A stretch of DNA of 54,857 bases from Bacillus subtilis (GCF_008764245.1 NZ_VTQV01000030.1:1-54857); one strand, 5' to 3'; shown: positions 18,274 to 30,181, counted from the first letter of the stretch. Translations and numbers: made by a program. The notes: a model not told the origin generated them from the sequence alone.

Positions 18274-18963
18274 ATGGCTAAAAAAGGCAAAAAATATATT
18301 GAAGCTTTAAAACAAATTGATCGTTCAAAATCTTACCCAATCGCAGAGGCAATTGAACTTGCGAAGAAGGTAAATTTCACTAAATTTGATGCAACCGTTG
18401 ATGTATCTTTCCGTTTAGGAATTGATACGAAAAAAGCTGACCAACAAATTCGTGGCGCAGTTGTTCTACCTAATGGTACTGGTAAAACACAACGTGTACT
18501 TGTATTTGCAAAAGGTGAAAAAGCGAAGGAAGCAGAAGCCGCTGGTGCTGATTATGTTGGAGATGCAGAATACATCAATAAAATTAACCAAGGCTGGTTC
18601 GATTTTGATGTAGTAGTAGCAACTCCAGACATGATGGGGGAAGTTGGTAAACTAGGTCGTACTCTTGGACCTAAAGGTTTAATGCCGAACCCTAAAACAG
18701 GCACTGTTACATTTGATGTAGAAAAAGCTGTGAATGAAATCAAAGCAGGTAAAGTAGAATATCGTGCAGATAAAGCAGGTATTGTTCATGTGCCGATCGG
18801 AAAAGCTTCTTTCGACGATGAAAAACTAGTTGAAAATTATAATACTATCCTTGATACATTAACAAAAGCAAAACCAGCTTCTTCAAAAGGTAAATACTTT
18901 AAAAATATTACCGTTTCTACAACAATGGGTCCTGGGCTGCGCGTAGAATCCGCTTCTTTATAA
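18274..18963 (+). CDS. rplA: 50S ribosomal protein L1
   Basis: Binds the L1 stalk of 23S rRNA and, in many bacteria, its own mRNA. The 229-residue protein has the family signature [15 protein letters not shown] and [27 protein letters not shown] precedes ATG 18274. It is the usual partner of rplK, though a repeat-bearing spacer lies between them here. Confidence 0.98.
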   Translation: MAKKGKKYIEALKQIDRSKSYPIAEAIELAKKVNFTKFDATVDVSFRLGIDTKKADQQIRGAVVLPNGTGKTQRVLVFAKGEKAKEAEAAGADYVGDAEYINKINQGWFDFDVVVATPDMMGEVGKLGRTLGPKGLMPNPKTGTVTFDVEKAVNEIKAGKVEYRADKAGIVHVPIGKASFDDEKLVENYNTILDTLTKAKPASSKGKYFKNITVSTTMGPGLRVESASL

Positions 18964-18969
18964 AAAATA

Positions 18970-18999
18970 TTGACTTACAGTGATATAATCTGTTAAGAT
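18970..18999 (+). promoter_or_regulatory. rplJ promoter region
   Basis: Two readings are possible: TTGACT (18970-18975) with TAAGAT (18994-18999) at 18 bases, or an extended -10 TGATATAAT (18981-18989). Either would start the L10 leader transcript. Confidence 0.55.
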
Positions 19000-19009
19000 A
19001 TTAGCTGTT

Positions 19010-19157
19010 GAAAATATAATAATACATTTGTACCGTAGACAGCAGGTGCTAGTGTGGATTCACTAGCTTAATTTCCCGCCGAGGTTCTTGCGATAAAACT
19101 CAATTGTTTGAATTGAGAGCAAAAAACCTCCATGTCTATGTATGGAGGTTTTTTGCT
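19010..19157 (+). promoter_or_regulatory. L10 leader (autoregulatory rplJL mRNA leader)
   Basis: The leader has CCGCCGAGGTTCTTGCG (19077-19093), the hairpin CTCAATtgtttgAATTGAG (19099-19117) and then a strong terminator, AAAAAACCTCCAT (19121-19133) pairing with ATGGAGGTTTTTT (19142-19154). This matches the arrangement of the firmicute L10 leader, where L10/L12 complex binding favours termination. Family assignment is from memory of its layout. Confidence 0.75.
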
Positions 19158-19203
19158 TCATATATACGGGTATAAATGTCATTTTGAATTAGGAGGTGTA
19201 AGG

Positions 19204-19704
19204 ATGAGCGCAATTATTGAACAAAAGAAACAACTTGTAGATGAAATTAAAGAGAAATTTCAATCTAGTGTTTCCACAGTTGTAGTTGATTACCGTGGTT
19301 TGACCGTAGGGCAAGTTACTGAACTTCGTAAACAACTTCGTGAAGCAGGAATTGACTTTAAGGTTTATAAAAACACAATGACTCGTCGTGCAGCAGAAGC
19401 GGCTAACCTAGAAGGACTTGGTGATGCCCTTACAGGACCAAATGCGATTGCATTCAGTACGGAAGATGTTGTAGCTCCAGCGAAAATTCTTAACGAATTC
19501 GCGAAAAAGAATGAAGCACTAGAAATCAAAGCTGGAGTGATTGAAGGCAATATTGCCTCTGTTGAAGAAGTGAAGGCTCTTGCTGAACTTCCATCTCGCG
19601 AAGGTTTGCTTTCTATGTTGCTTAGTGTTCTTCAAGCGCCAATGCGTAATTTGGCTCTTGCTACAAAAGCAGTTGCTGATCAAAAAGAAGAACAAGGTGC
19701 TTAA
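19204..19704 (+). CDS. rplJ: 50S ribosomal protein L10
   Basis: Anchors L7/L12 dimers to the ribosomal stalk base. The 166-residue protein has [20 protein letters not shown] and the C-terminal helix that binds L12. ATG 19204 follows AGGAGGTG and gives the family length; the frame extends upstream to 19132 only through the leader terminator. It is preceded by the L10 leader and followed by rplL. Confidence 0.97.
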   Translation: MSAIIEQKKQLVDEIKEKFQSSVSTVVVDYRGLTVGQVTELRKQLREAGIDFKVYKNTMTRRAAEAANLEGLGDALTGPNAIAFSTEDVVAPAKILNEFAKKNEALEIKAGVIEGNIASVEEVKALAELPSREGLLSMLLSVLQAPMRNLALATKAVADQKEEQGA

Positions 19705-19780
19705 TAGGTAAATGAGCAATGCAAGGTTATAACGGAAACGTATAGATTACGAAAAAACAATAAATGGAGGAAAATAAATC

Positions 19781-20146
19781 ATGACAAAAGAACAAATCAT
19801 CGATGCTGTCAAAGAAATGACAGTTCTTGAACTAAACGATCTTGTTAAAGCAATTGAAGAAGAATTTGGTGTAACAGCTGCAGCTCCTGTAGCGGTAGCT
19901 GGTGGTGCTGCTGGTGGCGAAGCTGCTGCAGAACAAACTGAATTTGACGTAATCCTTGCTGGTGCAGGCGGTCAAAAAATTAAAGTTATTAAAGTTGTAC
20001 GTGAAGTAACAGGTCTTGGCTTGAAAGAAGCAAAAGAACTTGTTGATAACGCTCCTAAGCCAATCAAAGAAGGTGCTTCTAAAGAGGAAGCTGAAGAAAT
20101 CAAAGGTAAACTTGAAGAGGTTGGAGCAGAAGTCGAAGTTAAGTAA
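19781..20146 (+). CDS. rplL: 50S ribosomal protein L7/L12
   Basis: Stalk protein that recruits translational GTPases, present in several copies per ribosome. The 121-residue acidic protein has an N-terminal dimerisation region, an Ala/Gly-rich hinge at about residues 38-53 and the C-terminal domain with [13 protein letters not shown] good GGAGG precedes ATG 19781. A repeat and a terminator follow. Confidence 0.98.
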   Translation: MTKEQIIDAVKEMTVLELNDLVKAIEEEFGVTAAAPVAVAGGAAGGEAAAEQTEFDVILAGAGGQKIKVIKVVREVTGLGLKEAKELVDNAPKPIKEGASKEEAEEIKGKLEEVGAEVEVK

Positions 20147-20160
20147 GAATCTGCTAGGGA

Positions 20161-20363
20161 TGTTCAAAAAGTCCGGTAAAAATGACACTGCGAATTTCTT
20201 CGTGGGCTTGTTTCTGTGCTGCTCATGTATCTGGATAAAGGTTCTTCTGCTAAAGCCGCCCACGTCCTGTGGGCAACGCAGAAGTCAGTACATCCTGTAC
20301 AAGTCTGCTGCTCGAAACTGCGCCGCCTCGAACTTCTTGGTCCTTTTTATCCTCCTTTTTGAA
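20161..20363 (+). repeat. MITE-like repeat, family B copy 2
   Basis: The ends are imperfect inverted repeats: TTCAAAAAGTCCGGTAAAAA at the left (20163) and, on the other strand at the right, TTCAAAAAGGAGGATAAAAA. The inside contains nested palindromic parts and no open frame that looks coding. It lies between rplL and its terminator. No clear target duplication was seen. Confidence 0.7.
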
Positions 20364-20376
20364 TACTTACCTAAAT

Positions 20377-20408
20377 AAAAAGCTCGCTGTTTAATGGCGA
20401 GCTTTTTT
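20377..20408 (+). terminator. rplJL operon terminator
   Basis: AGCTCGC (20381-20387) pairs with GCGAGCT (20397-20403), flanked by A and T runs that extend the stem. It is a strong intrinsic terminator placed after the inserted repeat. Confidence 0.85.
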
Positions 20409-20559
20409 GCCTAAGCTTTTCTTTGAGGGGATAACGTTAGCTAGAATATGATGTTTCGAACACCATACTTCTTGATTCCATCTAAGTAAACCTATTGTTA
20501 TAGAGGAAAGTCTTGTTGTGTATCATCAACTATTAGGTTTAAAAAGGAGGCTGCGGTGA

Positions 20560-21156
20560 TTGGTGGATCATTATTATTCACGGCAACCAGAAATTGCGAG
20601 TAATCCAATTTACTGGGATGCGACCTTGCGGGATCATTTATTGCATTTTAAAACGGACCAAGGGGTCTTTTCAAAAAAAGAAGTTGATTTTGGATCGCGG
20701 TTCTTAATCGAAGCTTTTCAAGCGCCGAACGAAGGAACGATTTTAGATGTCGGTTGTGGCTATGGACCGATTGGCCTCACCTTAGCAAAAGAATACCCAG
20801 ATCGACTGATTCACATGGTAGATATTAATCAAAGGGCACTTGAATTGGCGAAAGAAAATGCTGAAATCAATCGGGTCCATAACGTTAATATCTATGAAAG
20901 TGATGGGCTTTTAAATGTAAAGGAAGGGAATTTCTCGGCGATCGTAACCAATCCGCCAATCCGCGCAGGCAAACAGATTGTCCATCGAATGTTTGAACAG
21001 AGTTTTCAACATTTAAAGGCAGACGGTGAACTTTGGGTTGTCATTCAGAAAAAGCAGGGGGCACCATCTGCAAAAGCCAAATTGGAGGAGTTTTTCCGCC
21101 ATGTGGAAATCCTGGCAAAAAGAAAAGGCTACTATATTTTGAAAGCAAGAAAATGA
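20560..21156 (+). CDS. Class I SAM-dependent methyltransferase, RsmC-like (YbxB)
   Basis: The 198-residue protein has SAM-binding motif I ILDVGCGYGPIG at about residues 61-72, an acidic loop MVDIN, and the NPPI catalytic motif (IVTNPPIRAGK) typical of RsmC-type guanine-N2 methyltransferases of 16S rRNA. Position between rplL and rpoB is conserved in Bacillaceae. AAAAAGGAGG ends nine bases before TTG 20560; GTG 20563 is an alternative start. The substrate is inferred from the family. Confidence 0.9.
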   Translation: MVDHYYSRQPEIASNPIYWDATLRDHLLHFKTDQGVFSKKEVDFGSRFLIEAFQAPNEGTILDVGCGYGPIGLTLAKEYPDRLIHMVDINQRALELAKENAEINRVHNVNIYESDGLLNVKEGNFSAIVTNPPIRAGKQIVHRMFEQSFQHLKADGELWVVIQKKQGAPSAKAKLEEFFRHVEILAKRKGYYILKARK

Positions 21157-21163
21157 TTGACCT

Positions 21164-21193
21164 TCAGGAACTTTTGTGGTAACGTTGTATAAT
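21164..21193 (+). promoter_or_regulatory. Candidate rpoB promoter
   Basis: A good TATAAT at 21188-21193 is preceded by a poor -35, TTCAGG (21164-21169), at 18 bases. The leader would run about 270 bases to rpoB. It contains a weak hairpin, GGTTTT (21300-21305) with AAAACC (21312-21317), before a T-rich tract, and then a family B mini-repeat. Confidence 0.4.
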
Positions 21194-21386
21194 GCTAATA
21201 TAGTGTTTTCTAATTTATTGCCTAAATAATGAATAGAAGTATGGATTTGGGCAAAGTTGGAAAAGATTATAAAATAATAGTTCGTAATATGAAAAATGTG
21301 GTTTTCAAAGCAAAACCCTTTTTCTTTTTGTCTAAGGATATTGCATTTTTTCTGGAATCACTTGAGAAAATGTCGCTATGAATGAG

Positions 21387-21436
21387 TGTTCAAAGAGGAG
21401 GGTAAAAAGGACCATTTTTACCGGACTTTTTGAACA
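21387..21436 (-). repeat. Minimal family B repeat in the rpoB leader
   Basis: Fifty bases hold only the two ends of family B, in reverse orientation: TGTTCAAAG at one end and CTTTTTGAACA at the other, with GGTAAAAA and TTTTTACC inside. As RNA it would fold into a hairpin 36 bases before the rpoB start. Confidence 0.7.
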
Positions 21437-21472
21437 ACCTATTAAAATGCACTATTTTGAGGGGTGAATCAG

Positions 21473-24400
21473 TTGACAGGTCAACTTGTTCAGTACGGAC
21501 GGCACCGCCAGCGTAGGAGCTTTGCTCGTATTAGTGAAGTATTGGAGCTGCCGAACCTTATCGAAATCCAAACTTCTTCTTATCAATGGTTTCTTGATGA
21601 GGGTTTAAAGGAAATGTTCCAAGATATTTCTCCAATTGAGGATTTTGCCGGAAATCTATCATTGGAATTTATTGATTACAGTTTAGGTGATCCCAAGTAT
21701 TCTGTTGAAGAGTCAAAAGAGCGAGATGCAACATACTCTGCTCCGCTTCGAGTAAAATTACGTCTAGTGAATAAGGAAACAGGTGAAGTAAAAGATCAAG
21801 ATGTTTTTATGGGAGATTTTCCATTGATGACAGAAATGGGCACATTTATTATTAATGGGGCTGAACGTGTCATCGTATCACAATTAGTACGCTCACCAAG
21901 TGTTTACTATAGTGGGAAACTTGATAAAAATGGTAAAAAGGGATTTACCGCTACTGTCATCCCAAACAGAGGGGCTTGGCTAGAATATGAAACAGATGCG
22001 AAGGACGTTGTATACGTCCGCATCGATCGCACGAGAAAATTGCCTGTAACAGTGCTGTTACGTGCACTTGGTTTTGGCTCTGATCAAGAAATCATCGATT
22101 TAATTGGTGATAACGAATATCTTAGAAATACATTAGAAAAGGATAATACAGAAAGTATTGAGAAAGCTTTATTAGAAATATATGAGCGTCTTCGTCCTGG
22201 AGAGCCTCCAACTGTCGAGAATGCACGTAATTTGCTAATATCGCGTTTCTTTGATCCAAAGCGTTATGACCTAGCAAACGTTGGTCGTTACAAAATAAAT
22301 AAAAAGTTGCATATTAAGAATCGTCTGTTCGGTCAAAGACTAGCAGAATCATTGGCTGATCCCGAAACAGGCGAAATCATCGCGGAAAAAGGTACAGTGT
22401 TAGATCGTCGGACTTTAGATAAAATTCTTCCAAGTCTTGAAAATGGAGCAGGATTTAAGACTTACAGCCAACAATCTGGTGTTTTAGATGAAGATATTGT
22501 TGTACAGTCGATCAAAATTTATGCACCTAATGAAGAGGATGATAAAGTCATTAAAGTAATTGGAAATGCTTATGTGGAAGAAGAGGTTAAAAACATTACA
22601 CCTGCTGATATTATTTCTTCCATTAGTTATTTCTTTGACTTGTTATATGATGTTGGAAATACAGATGATATTGATCATTTAGGAAATCGCCGTCTTCGCT
22701 CTGTAGGGGAATTGCTGCAAAACCAATTTAGAATTGGGCTTTCCCGAATGGAAAGAGTCGTAAAAGAACGTATGTCCATTCAAGATGTGAATACAATCAC
22801 TCCACAACAATTAATTAATATTCGTCCTGTGATCGCATCTATAAAAGAATTCTTTGGAAGCTCCCAGCTTTCTCAGTTTATGGACCAAACCAATCCACTT
22901 GCTGAATTAACGCATAAGCGTCGTTTATCAGCACTAGGACCTGGTGGTTTAACCCGTGAAAGAGCGGGAATGGAAGTGCGTGACGTTCACTACTCTCACT
23001 ATGGACGTATGTGTCCAATTGAAACACCAGAGGGTCCAAATATTGGGTTAATTAACTCTTTATCAACATTCGCAAAGGTGAATCGATTTGGTTTTATCGA
23101 AACACCATATCGTCGAGTTGATCCTGAGACAGGGTTGCTCACAGATCAAATCGATTATTTGACTGCTGATGAAGAAGATAATTATGTCGTTGCACAAGCC
23201 AATGCCCCACTTTCTGATGAAGGTGCGTTTATAAATGATGAGGTTATTGCTCGTTTCCGTGGTGAAAACACAGTAGTGAGGAAAGAACGCATCGACTATA
23301 TGGATGTCTCACCAAAACAAGTTGTTTCTGCTGCTACTGCTTGTATACCATTCCTTGAGAATGATGACTCAAACCGTGCTTTGATGGGAGCGAACATGCA
23401 ACGGCAAGCTGTACCGCTTATGAAACCTGAAGCCCCTCTAGTTGGAACTGGAATGGAGTATGTCTCCGCTAAAGACTCTGGAGCTGCGGTGATTTGTAAG
23501 CATGATGGAATTGTTGAACATGTTGAAGCCCGTGAAGTTTGGGTTCGAAATATACAGGTAGTGGACGGACAAGAAGTAAAAGGTGACTTGCGTAAATATC
23601 GGATGCAGAAGTTTATTCGGTCTAACCAAGGAACCTGCTATAATCAACGGCCAATCGTTAGTGTCGGCGACCGCGTCACGAAAGGAGAAATCCTAGGTGA
23701 TGGTCCTTCCATGGATCTAGGTGAACTGGCTCTTGGACGAAATGTGCTTGTTGCCTTTATGACTTGGGAAGGTTACAACTATGAAGATGCGATCATCATG
23801 AGTGAACGCTTAGTAAAAGATGATGTTTATACATCTATTCACATAGAAGAGTATGAATCAGAAGCGCGTGATACAAAGCTTGGACCTGAAGAAATGACAC
23901 GTGATATCCCGAATGTTGGCGAAGATGCTCTACGCAATTTGGATGAACGAGGCATTATCAGAGTTGGAGCAGAAGTAAAAGACGGTGATCTGCTTGTAGG
24001 AAAGGTAACACCGAAAGGCGTTACTGAACTTACAGCTGAAGAAAGATTATTGCATGCTATTTTCGGTGAAAAGGCACGTGAAGTTCGAGATACTTCTCTA
24101 CGTGTTCCCCATGGGGGAGAAGGGATTGTCCTTGATGTGAAAATTTTCAACCGTGAAGATGGAGATGAACTACCACCAGGTGTGAATCAGCTTGTTCGTG
24201 TGTATATTGTCCAAAAACGGAAGATTTCCGAAGGGGACAAGATGGCTGGACGACATGGTAACAAAGGGGTAATTTCTCGTATTCTTCCGGAAGAAGATAT
24301 GCCTTATATGCCAGACGGTACTCCTGTCGATGTCATGTTGAACCCATTAGGTGTTCCTTCCCGTATGAACATTGGTCAAGTTCTAGAATTGCATCTTGGA

Positions 24401-25027
24401 ATGGCTGCAAGAGGACTTAAGCTTCATATGGCTTCACCTGTTTTTGATGGAGCGACGGAGGAAGATGTTTGGGATACAATTGAAGAAGCAGGAATGGCGA
24501 GAGACGCTAAGACAGTCCTGTACGATGGTCGAACAGGTGAACCATTCGATAATAGGGTATCTGTCGGAGTCATGTACATGATCAAATTGGCTCACATGGT
24601 TGACGATAAATTGCATGCGCGTTCCACTGGTCCCTATTCACTTGTCACACAGCAACCGCTTGGTGGTAAAGCCCAATTTGGTGGCCAAAGGTTTGGTGAG
24701 ATGGAAGTGTGGGCACTAGAAGCCCATGGGGCAGCTTATACACTTCAAGAGATATTGACTGTTAAATCGGATGATGTTGTCGGTCGTGTGAAAACTTATG
24801 AAGCCATTGTCAAAGGTGATAATGTTCCTGATCCTGGTGTACCAGAATCATTTAAAGTCCTCATTAAGGAGCTTCAGAGCTTAGGTATGGATGTGAAAAT
24901 CCTATCTGGTGATGAAGAGGAGATTGAGATGCGTGATTTAGACGATGAAGAAGATACACAACAAGCTGACACATTAAATATTGCGCCAGATACAAATGTA
25001 GAAGAAACTGCAGGATCAAGAGAATAA
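21473..25027 (+). CDS. rpoB: DNA-directed RNA polymerase subunit beta
   Basis: Large catalytic subunit of RNA polymerase. The 1184-residue protein is close to Bacillus RpoB throughout. The rifampicin region [20 protein letters not shown] then [13 protein letters not shown] reads as wild type. [13 protein letters not shown] and the C-terminal [17 protein letters not shown] are present. The start is TTG 21473 after GAGGGGTGA, giving [15 protein letters not shown] as in relatives; an upstream GTG at 21464 overlaps the binding site. Confidence 0.98.
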   Translation: MTGQLVQYGRHRQRRSFARISEVLELPNLIEIQTSSYQWFLDEGLKEMFQDISPIEDFAGNLSLEFIDYSLGDPKYSVEESKERDATYSAPLRVKLRLVNKETGEVKDQDVFMGDFPLMTEMGTFIINGAERVIVSQLVRSPSVYYSGKLDKNGKKGFTATVIPNRGAWLEYETDAKDVVYVRIDRTRKLPVTVLLRALGFGSDQEIIDLIGDNEYLRNTLEKDNTESIEKALLEIYERLRPGEPPTVENARNLLISRFFDPKRYDLANVGRYKINKKLHIKNRLFGQRLAESLADPETGEIIAEKGTVLDRRTLDKILPSLENGAGFKTYSQQSGVLDEDIVVQSIKIYAPNEEDDKVIKVIGNAYVEEEVKNITPADIISSISYFFDLLYDVGNTDDIDHLGNRRLRSVGELLQNQFRIGLSRMERVVKERMSIQDVNTITPQQLINIRPVIASIKEFFGSSQLSQFMDQTNPLAELTHKRRLSALGPGGLTRERAGMEVRDVHYSHYGRMCPIETPEGPNIGLINSLSTFAKVNRFGFIETPYRRVDPETGLLTDQIDYLTADEEDNYVVAQANAPLSDEGAFINDEVIARFRGENTVVRKERIDYMDVSPKQVVSAATACIPFLENDDSNRALMGANMQRQAVPLMKPEAPLVGTGMEYVSAKDSGAAVICKHDGIVEHVEAREVWVRNIQVVDGQEVKGDLRKYRMQKFIRSNQGTCYNQRPIVSVGDRVTKGEILGDGPSMDLGELALGRNVLVAFMTWEGYNYEDAIIMSERLVKDDVYTSIHIEEYESEARDTKLGPEEMTRDIPNVGEDALRNLDERGIIRVGAEVKDGDLLVGKVTPKGVTELTAEERLLHAIFGEKAREVRDTSLRVPHGGEGIVLDVKIFNREDGDELPPGVNQLVRVYIVQKRKISEGDKMAGRHGNKGVISRILPEEDMPYMPDGTPVDVMLNPLGVPSRMNIGQVLELHLGMAARGLKLHMASPVFDGATEEDVWDTIEEAGMARDAKTVLYDGRTGEPFDNRVSVGVMYMIKLAHMVDDKLHARSTGPYSLVTQQPLGGKAQFGGQRFGEMEVWALEAHGAAYTLQEILTVKSDDVVGRVKTYEAIVKGDNVPDPGVPESFKVLIKELQSLGMDVKILSGDEEEIEMRDLDDEEDTQQADTLNIAPDTNVEETAGSRE

Positions 25028-25082
25028 TTTCTAGGTTAGCAAAAAGGGTAAAAACCTGTAGACGAAAAGGGAGGTAGGCCCC

Positions 25083-28000
25083 TTGCTGGATGTTAATAAT
25101 TTTGAGTATATGAAAATAGGCCTTGCTTCACCGGACAAAATCCGTTCTTGGTCATACGGAGAAGTCAAGAAACCAGAAACGATTAATTATCGTACATTAA
25201 AGCCTGAAAAAGACGGTTTATTTTGCGAAAGAATTTTTGGACCTTCTAAAGATTGGGAATGTCATTGCGGAAAATATAAACGTGTTCGTTACAAGGGTGT
25301 TGTTTGTGATCGCTGTGGCGTAGAAGTAACGCGTACGAAAGTACGAAGAGAAAGAATGGGCCATATTGAATTAGCGGCACCTGTTTCTCATATTTGGTAC
25401 TTTAAAGGAATACCAAGCAGGATGGGACTTGTTTTAGACATGTCCCCTCGTGCCCTTGAAGAAATTATTTATTTTGCCTCCTACGTTGTAACGGATGTAG
25501 GAGAAACAACACTAGATAAAAAACAACTTTTGTCTGAAAAGGAATATCGTTTATACCGCGAAAAATACGGCACGAAATTTCAAGCTTCCATGGGAGCAGA
25601 AGCTATTAAAAAGCTTCTTCAAGATATTGACTTAGAAAAGGAAGTAGACCACCTGAAGGAAGAATTAAAGACTGCACAAGGACAACGCCGTACTCGTGCT
25701 ATTAAACGCCTTGAGGTTCTAGAAGCATTCCGTCATTCTGGAAACAATCCTGACTGGATGATTTTAGATGTTCTTCCTGTCATTCCACCAGAATTACGTC
25801 CAATGGTTCAATTAGAAGGCGGACGCTTTGCTACTTCTGATTTAAACGATCTGTATCGTCGGGTCATTAACCGTAATAATCGACTAAAAAGATTATTAGA
25901 CCTTGGAGCACCAAGTATTATTGTTCAAAACGAGAAACGTATGCTTCAAGAAGCTGTTGATGCTTTGATTGATAATGGAAGAAGAGGAAGACCTGTTACA
26001 GGACCTGGAAATCGACCATTAAAATCTTTGTCTCATATGCTAAAAGGGAAGCAAGGGCGTTTTCGTCAAAACTTGCTTGGAAAACGGGTTGATTATTCAG
26101 GACGTTCTGTTATCGTGGTTGGTCCACATTTAAAAATGTATCAATGTGGATTACCAAAAGAAATGGCGCTAGAGTTATTTAAGCCATTTGTCATGAAGGA
26201 ACTGGTCGAAAAGAACCTTGCCCATAATATCAAGAGTGCTAAAAGGAAGATCGAACGTGTTCATCCAGAAGTTTGGGATGTCTTAGAAGATGTCATCCGT
26301 GAGCATCCTGTTCTATTGAACCGGGCACCGACTCTTCATAGACTTGGAATTCAAGCATTTGAACCGACTCTCGTTGAGGGGAGAGCCATTCGTTTGCACC
26401 CACTCGTTTGTACTGCGTATAATGCAGACTTTGACGGTGACCAAATGGCCGTTCACGTTCCTTTATCTGCTGAAGCGCAAGCTGAGGCACGTATCTTAAT
26501 GTTAGCAGCCCAAAATATCCTAAATCCTAGGGATGGAAAGCCAGTTGTTACACCTTCTCAGGATATGGTACTTGGTAACTATTATCTAACATTAGAACGT
26601 GAAAATGCTGATGGTGAAGGAATGGTCTTTAAGGACACAAATGAGGCTTTACTTGCCTATCAAACTGGGTATGTACATTTACATTCACGTATTGCGATTC
26701 ATGCCAACTCATTAGTAAACGAAACTTTTACGGATGAACAAAGGAAAAAATTACTTATCACTACGGTAGGTAAGATTATTTTCAACGAAATTCTTCCACC
26801 ATCGTTTCCGTTTATTAATGAACCAACAGATGAAAATCTTGTTAACAATACACCTGATCGCTACTTTATTGATACGACTGAAGATGTAAAAGCGCATATT
26901 AAGAAACAACCGCTTGTTCTTCCATTTAAGAAAAAGATATTAGGGAATATTATTTCTGAAATATTCAAGAGATTCCAAGTGACGGAAACATCCAAAATGT
27001 TAGACCGTATGAAGAATCTTGGTTTCAAATATTCCACTAAAGCGGGTATAACAGTGGGTGTTGCAGATATCGTTGTACTTGCCGAGAAGGAAGTTATTTT
27101 GCAAGAAGCGCAAACAAAAGTAGATAACGTTATGAAACAGTTCAGACGCGGTCTGATTACAGAAGAAGAACGTTATGATCGTGTGATTTCAATCTGGAGT
27201 GCGGCGAAGGATACGATTCAAGATAAATTGATGGGCTCTTTAGAACGATTAAATCCTATCTTTATGATGAGTGATTCGGGTGCAAGGGGTAATGCTTCCA
27301 ACTTTACACAGCTAGCAGGTATGCGCGGGTTGATGGCTAACCCAGCTGGTAGAATTATTGAGTTACCGATCAAATCAAGCTTCCGTGAAGGACTAACTGT
27401 ACTAGAATACTTTATTTCCACTCACGGAGCGCGTAAAGGTCTAGCTGATACAGCCTTGAAAACAGCTGACTCAGGTTACTTAACGCGTCGTCTTGTAGAT
27501 GTGGCGCAAGATGTCATTATTCGCGAAGATGATTGTGGTACAGACCGTGGTCTTCGTGTTGCGGCGTTGAAAGACGGCACTGAAGTAATTGAGACGCTTG
27601 AAGAACGTTTGATTGGACGTTTTGCAAGAAGCAAAATTGTTCATCCGGAAACAGGAGAAGTCCTTGCGCACGAGAACGAATTAATTAACGAAGATATGGC
27701 AAAAGAAATCGAAAATGCGGGCGTTGAAGAAGCATGGATTCGTTCTGCCTTTACATGTAATACTCGTCATGGCGTTTGTAAAAAATGTTATGGCCGTAAC
27801 CTTGCCACTGGATCGATTGTGGATGTTGGGGAAGCTGTCGGCATCATAGCGGCACAATCTATCGGGGAGCCAGGTACTCAATTAACAATGAGAACCTTCC
27901 ACACTGGTGGTGTTGCAGGTGACGATATTACCCAAGGTCTTCCACGTATCCAAGAACTATTTGAAGCCCGTAATCCTAAGGGACAATCGATCATTACTGA

Positions 28001-28679
28001 AATTGGCGGTGTCGTAACCTCTATTTCAGAGGGCCGTGACCGTCAGTTGGAGATTGTGATCCAAGGAAAAATTGAAACTCGGACATACAATGCACCTTAC
28101 ACATCTCGCCTTAAAGTGGCGGTAAATGATGAAGTGAAACGAGGCCAGGAGCTCACAGAAGGTTCAGTGGATCCTAAAGAACTTCTACGAATTCTCGATG
28201 TAACGGCCGTTCAAGAATACTTGCTGCGTGAAGTTCAGAAGGTCTACCGTATGCAAGGGGTAGAAATTGGAGATAAGCACGTAGAAGTAATGGTTCGTCA
28301 AATGCTTAGAAAAGTTAGAGTGACAGATGCTGGGCATACGGATGTATTACCAGGAACACTTCTTGATATTCATCAGTTTACAGAAGCGAATAAGAAGACG
28401 CTTATGGAAGGAAATCAACCTGCAATCGGGCGTCCGGTCTTACTTGGTATCACGAAAGCCTCTTTGGAGACAGACTCATTCCTGTCTGCTGCTTCCTTCC
28501 AAGAAACGACTCGCGTTCTTACGGATGCAGCCATTAAAGGTAAGACAGATGAACTTCTTGGTTTGAAGGAAAATGTTATTATTGGTAAGTTAGTTCCTGC
28601 TGGAACAGGAATGCAACGTTATCGTAAGATTGCCGTTGCAGCACGTTCAGAAGAAGAACAACTCGAATCAGTAGAATAA
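25083..28679 (+). CDS. rpoC: DNA-directed RNA polymerase subunit beta'
   Basis: Catalytic subunit partner of RpoB. The 1198-residue protein has the N-terminal zinc site ([20 protein letters not shown]), the absolutely conserved [12 protein letters not shown] that holds the catalytic magnesium, the trigger-loop region near [18 protein letters not shown] and the second zinc site ([13 protein letters not shown]). It starts with TTG 25083, as in Bacillus subtilis, nine bases after GGGAGGT, and 55 bases after rpoB. Confidence 0.98.
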   Translation: MLDVNNFEYMKIGLASPDKIRSWSYGEVKKPETINYRTLKPEKDGLFCERIFGPSKDWECHCGKYKRVRYKGVVCDRCGVEVTRTKVRRERMGHIELAAPVSHIWYFKGIPSRMGLVLDMSPRALEEIIYFASYVVTDVGETTLDKKQLLSEKEYRLYREKYGTKFQASMGAEAIKKLLQDIDLEKEVDHLKEELKTAQGQRRTRAIKRLEVLEAFRHSGNNPDWMILDVLPVIPPELRPMVQLEGGRFATSDLNDLYRRVINRNNRLKRLLDLGAPSIIVQNEKRMLQEAVDALIDNGRRGRPVTGPGNRPLKSLSHMLKGKQGRFRQNLLGKRVDYSGRSVIVVGPHLKMYQCGLPKEMALELFKPFVMKELVEKNLAHNIKSAKRKIERVHPEVWDVLEDVIREHPVLLNRAPTLHRLGIQAFEPTLVEGRAIRLHPLVCTAYNADFDGDQMAVHVPLSAEAQAEARILMLAAQNILNPRDGKPVVTPSQDMVLGNYYLTLERENADGEGMVFKDTNEALLAYQTGYVHLHSRIAIHANSLVNETFTDEQRKKLLITTVGKIIFNEILPPSFPFINEPTDENLVNNTPDRYFIDTTEDVKAHIKKQPLVLPFKKKILGNIISEIFKRFQVTETSKMLDRMKNLGFKYSTKAGITVGVADIVVLAEKEVILQEAQTKVDNVMKQFRRGLITEEERYDRVISIWSAAKDTIQDKLMGSLERLNPIFMMSDSGARGNASNFTQLAGMRGLMANPAGRIIELPIKSSFREGLTVLEYFISTHGARKGLADTALKTADSGYLTRRLVDVAQDVIIREDDCGTDRGLRVAALKDGTEVIETLEERLIGRFARSKIVHPETGEVLAHENELINEDMAKEIENAGVEEAWIRSAFTCNTRHGVCKKCYGRNLATGSIVDVGEAVGIIAAQSIGEPGTQLTMRTFHTGGVAGDDITQGLPRIQELFEARNPKGQSIITEIGGVVTSISEGRDRQLEIVIQGKIETRTYNAPYTSRLKVAVNDEVKRGQELTEGSVDPKELLRILDVTAVQEYLLREVQKVYRMQGVEIGDKHVEVMVRQMLRKVRVTDAGHTDVLPGTLLDIHQFTEANKKTLMEGNQPAIGRPVLLGITKASLETDSFLSAASFQETTRVLTDAAIKGKTDELLGLKENVIIGKLVPAGTGMQRYRKIAVAARSEEEQLESVE

Positions 28680-28697
28680 CTAGATCTAAATGGGTGA

Positions 28698-28732
28698 CCC
28701 GTCGAGATCGCCTCGGCGGGAACACTTTTTAC
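28698..28732 (+). terminator. Hairpin after rpoC, possible weak terminator
   Basis: CCCGTCGAG (28698-28706) pairs with CTCGGCGGG (28712-28720), nine pairs with one G-U. The five-T run starts only after AACAC, so it is weaker than a standard terminator. Confidence 0.45.
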
Positions 28733-28752
28733 GATATTTTTATCAATTGTTA

Positions 28753-28781
28753 TTGACAATGAAAATAGCAAATGATACTAT
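28753..28781 (+). promoter_or_regulatory. Promoter of rplGB-rpsL operon
   Basis: TTGACA (28753-28758), 17 bases, TACTAT (28776-28781) with an extended TG at 28773-28774. A strong sigma-A promoter just after rpoC. Confidence 0.75.
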
Positions 28782-28828
28782 ATTCAAGGTGAACTTACAT
28801 TAACCTGTTACTTTGGAGGATTTGCCAA

Positions 28829-29077
28829 TTGTCTTATGAAAAAGTTTCACAGGCTGACAATGTAATCATTGGAACAAAACAGACAGTGAGAGCTCTTAAA
28901 TCAGGGCTTGTCCTAGAGGTTCTACTCGCCTCGGATGCAGAGACGCGAATTATCCATCCTATTATTCAGGCTGCAGAAGAAGCGAACGTACCTATTACTA
29001 TGGTTGACTCAATGAGAGACCTTGGTAAAGCGTGCGGTATAGAAGTTGGAGCTACAGCTGCTGCAATCTTAATTTAA
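28829..29077 (+). CDS. rplGB: L7Ae-family ribosomal protein YbxF
   Basis: Small K-turn RNA-binding protein of the L7Ae/L30e family, associated with ribosomes in Bacillus; its precise role is unclear. The 82-residue protein has IIGTKQTVRALKSGLVLEVLLASDA and the GKACGIEVGATAAAI C-terminus that contacts K-turns. The start is TTG 28829, nine bases after TTGGAGG. It is the first gene before rpsL, and a terminator-like hairpin follows it. Confidence 0.93.
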   Translation: MSYEKVSQADNVIIGTKQTVRALKSGLVLEVLLASDAETRIIHPIIQAAEEANVPITMVDSMRDLGKACGIEVGATAAAILI

Positions 29078-29080
29078 GAT

Positions 29081-29117
29081 GTTTTTGCAGATGATGAACT
29101 GCAAAAACTTGTTTTTT
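29081..29117 (+). terminator. Hairpin between rplGB and rpsL
   Basis: GTTTTTGCAG (29081-29090) and CTGCAAAAAC (29099-29108) form a perfect 10-base-pair stem, followed by TTGTTTTTTG. It may act as an attenuator, because no clear promoter lies between it and rpsL. Confidence 0.6.
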
Positions 29118-29162
29118 GCTTCAAAAAGAACCACCTGGATGTGTGGGCTTAACAAACTATGA

Positions 29163-29597
<435 letters not shown>

Positions 29598-29650
29598 TAA
29601 AGATAAGCCAATTAGAGCGATGAATGAAGTAATTGAAAGGAGGAAACAAT

Positions 29651-30121
29651 ATGCCACGTAAAGGACCTGTAGCAAAAAGAGATGTATTGCCAGATCCGCT
29701 CCACAACTCAAAGCTTGTCACTCGTTTAGTGAACAAGTTAATGGTTGATGGTAAGAAAGGAAAGGCGCAAAGTATTCTCTACTCTGCTTTTGACCTTATT
29801 CAAGAACGTACAGGCAAAGATCCAATGGAAGTATTTGATCAAGCCTTGAAAAATATCATGCCCGTTTTAGAAGTTAGAGCTCGCCGTGTAGGTGGTGCTA
29901 ACTACCAAGTGCCAGTTGAAGTTCGCCCAGAACGCCGTTCAACTCTTGGACTACGTTGGTTAGTGAACTATGCTCGTCTTCGTGGAGAAAAAACGATGGA
30001 AGAGCGTTTGGCTAACGAAATCATGGATGCAGCTAATAATACTGGAGCTTCTGTGAAAAAACGTGAAGAAACTCATAAAATGGCAGAAGCAAATAAAGCA
30101 TTTGCTCACTACCGTTGGTAA
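29651..30121 (+). CDS. rpsG: 30S ribosomal protein S7
   Basis: Binds the 3' domain of 16S rRNA and nucleates assembly of the head. The 156-residue protein starts at ATG 29651 ([16 protein letters not shown]) after AAAGGAGG. The conserved [18 protein letters not shown] is present. It is followed by fusA after 60 bases, which include a perfect 18-base palindrome at 30131-30148. Confidence 0.97.
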   Translation: MPRKGPVAKRDVLPDPLHNSKLVTRLVNKLMVDGKKGKAQSILYSAFDLIQERTGKDPMEVFDQALKNIMPVLEVRARRVGGANYQVPVEVRPERRSTLGLRWLVNYARLRGEKTMEERLANEIMDAANNTGASVKKREETHKMAEANKAFAHYRW

Positions 30122-30181
30122 GATAAACCAACTATTATATATAATAGTAAAACTAATCATCCTAGGAAGGAGAAATACGAA

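Noticed and set aside
19132-19203. 24-codon N-terminal extension of rplJ
   Set aside because: It runs through the L10 leader terminator; ATG 19204 has the proper binding site and family length.
20040-20378. 112-codon frame overlapping rplL and continuing into the following repeat
   Set aside because: It begins out of frame inside rplL and continues through the family B repeat; its composition is not protein-like.
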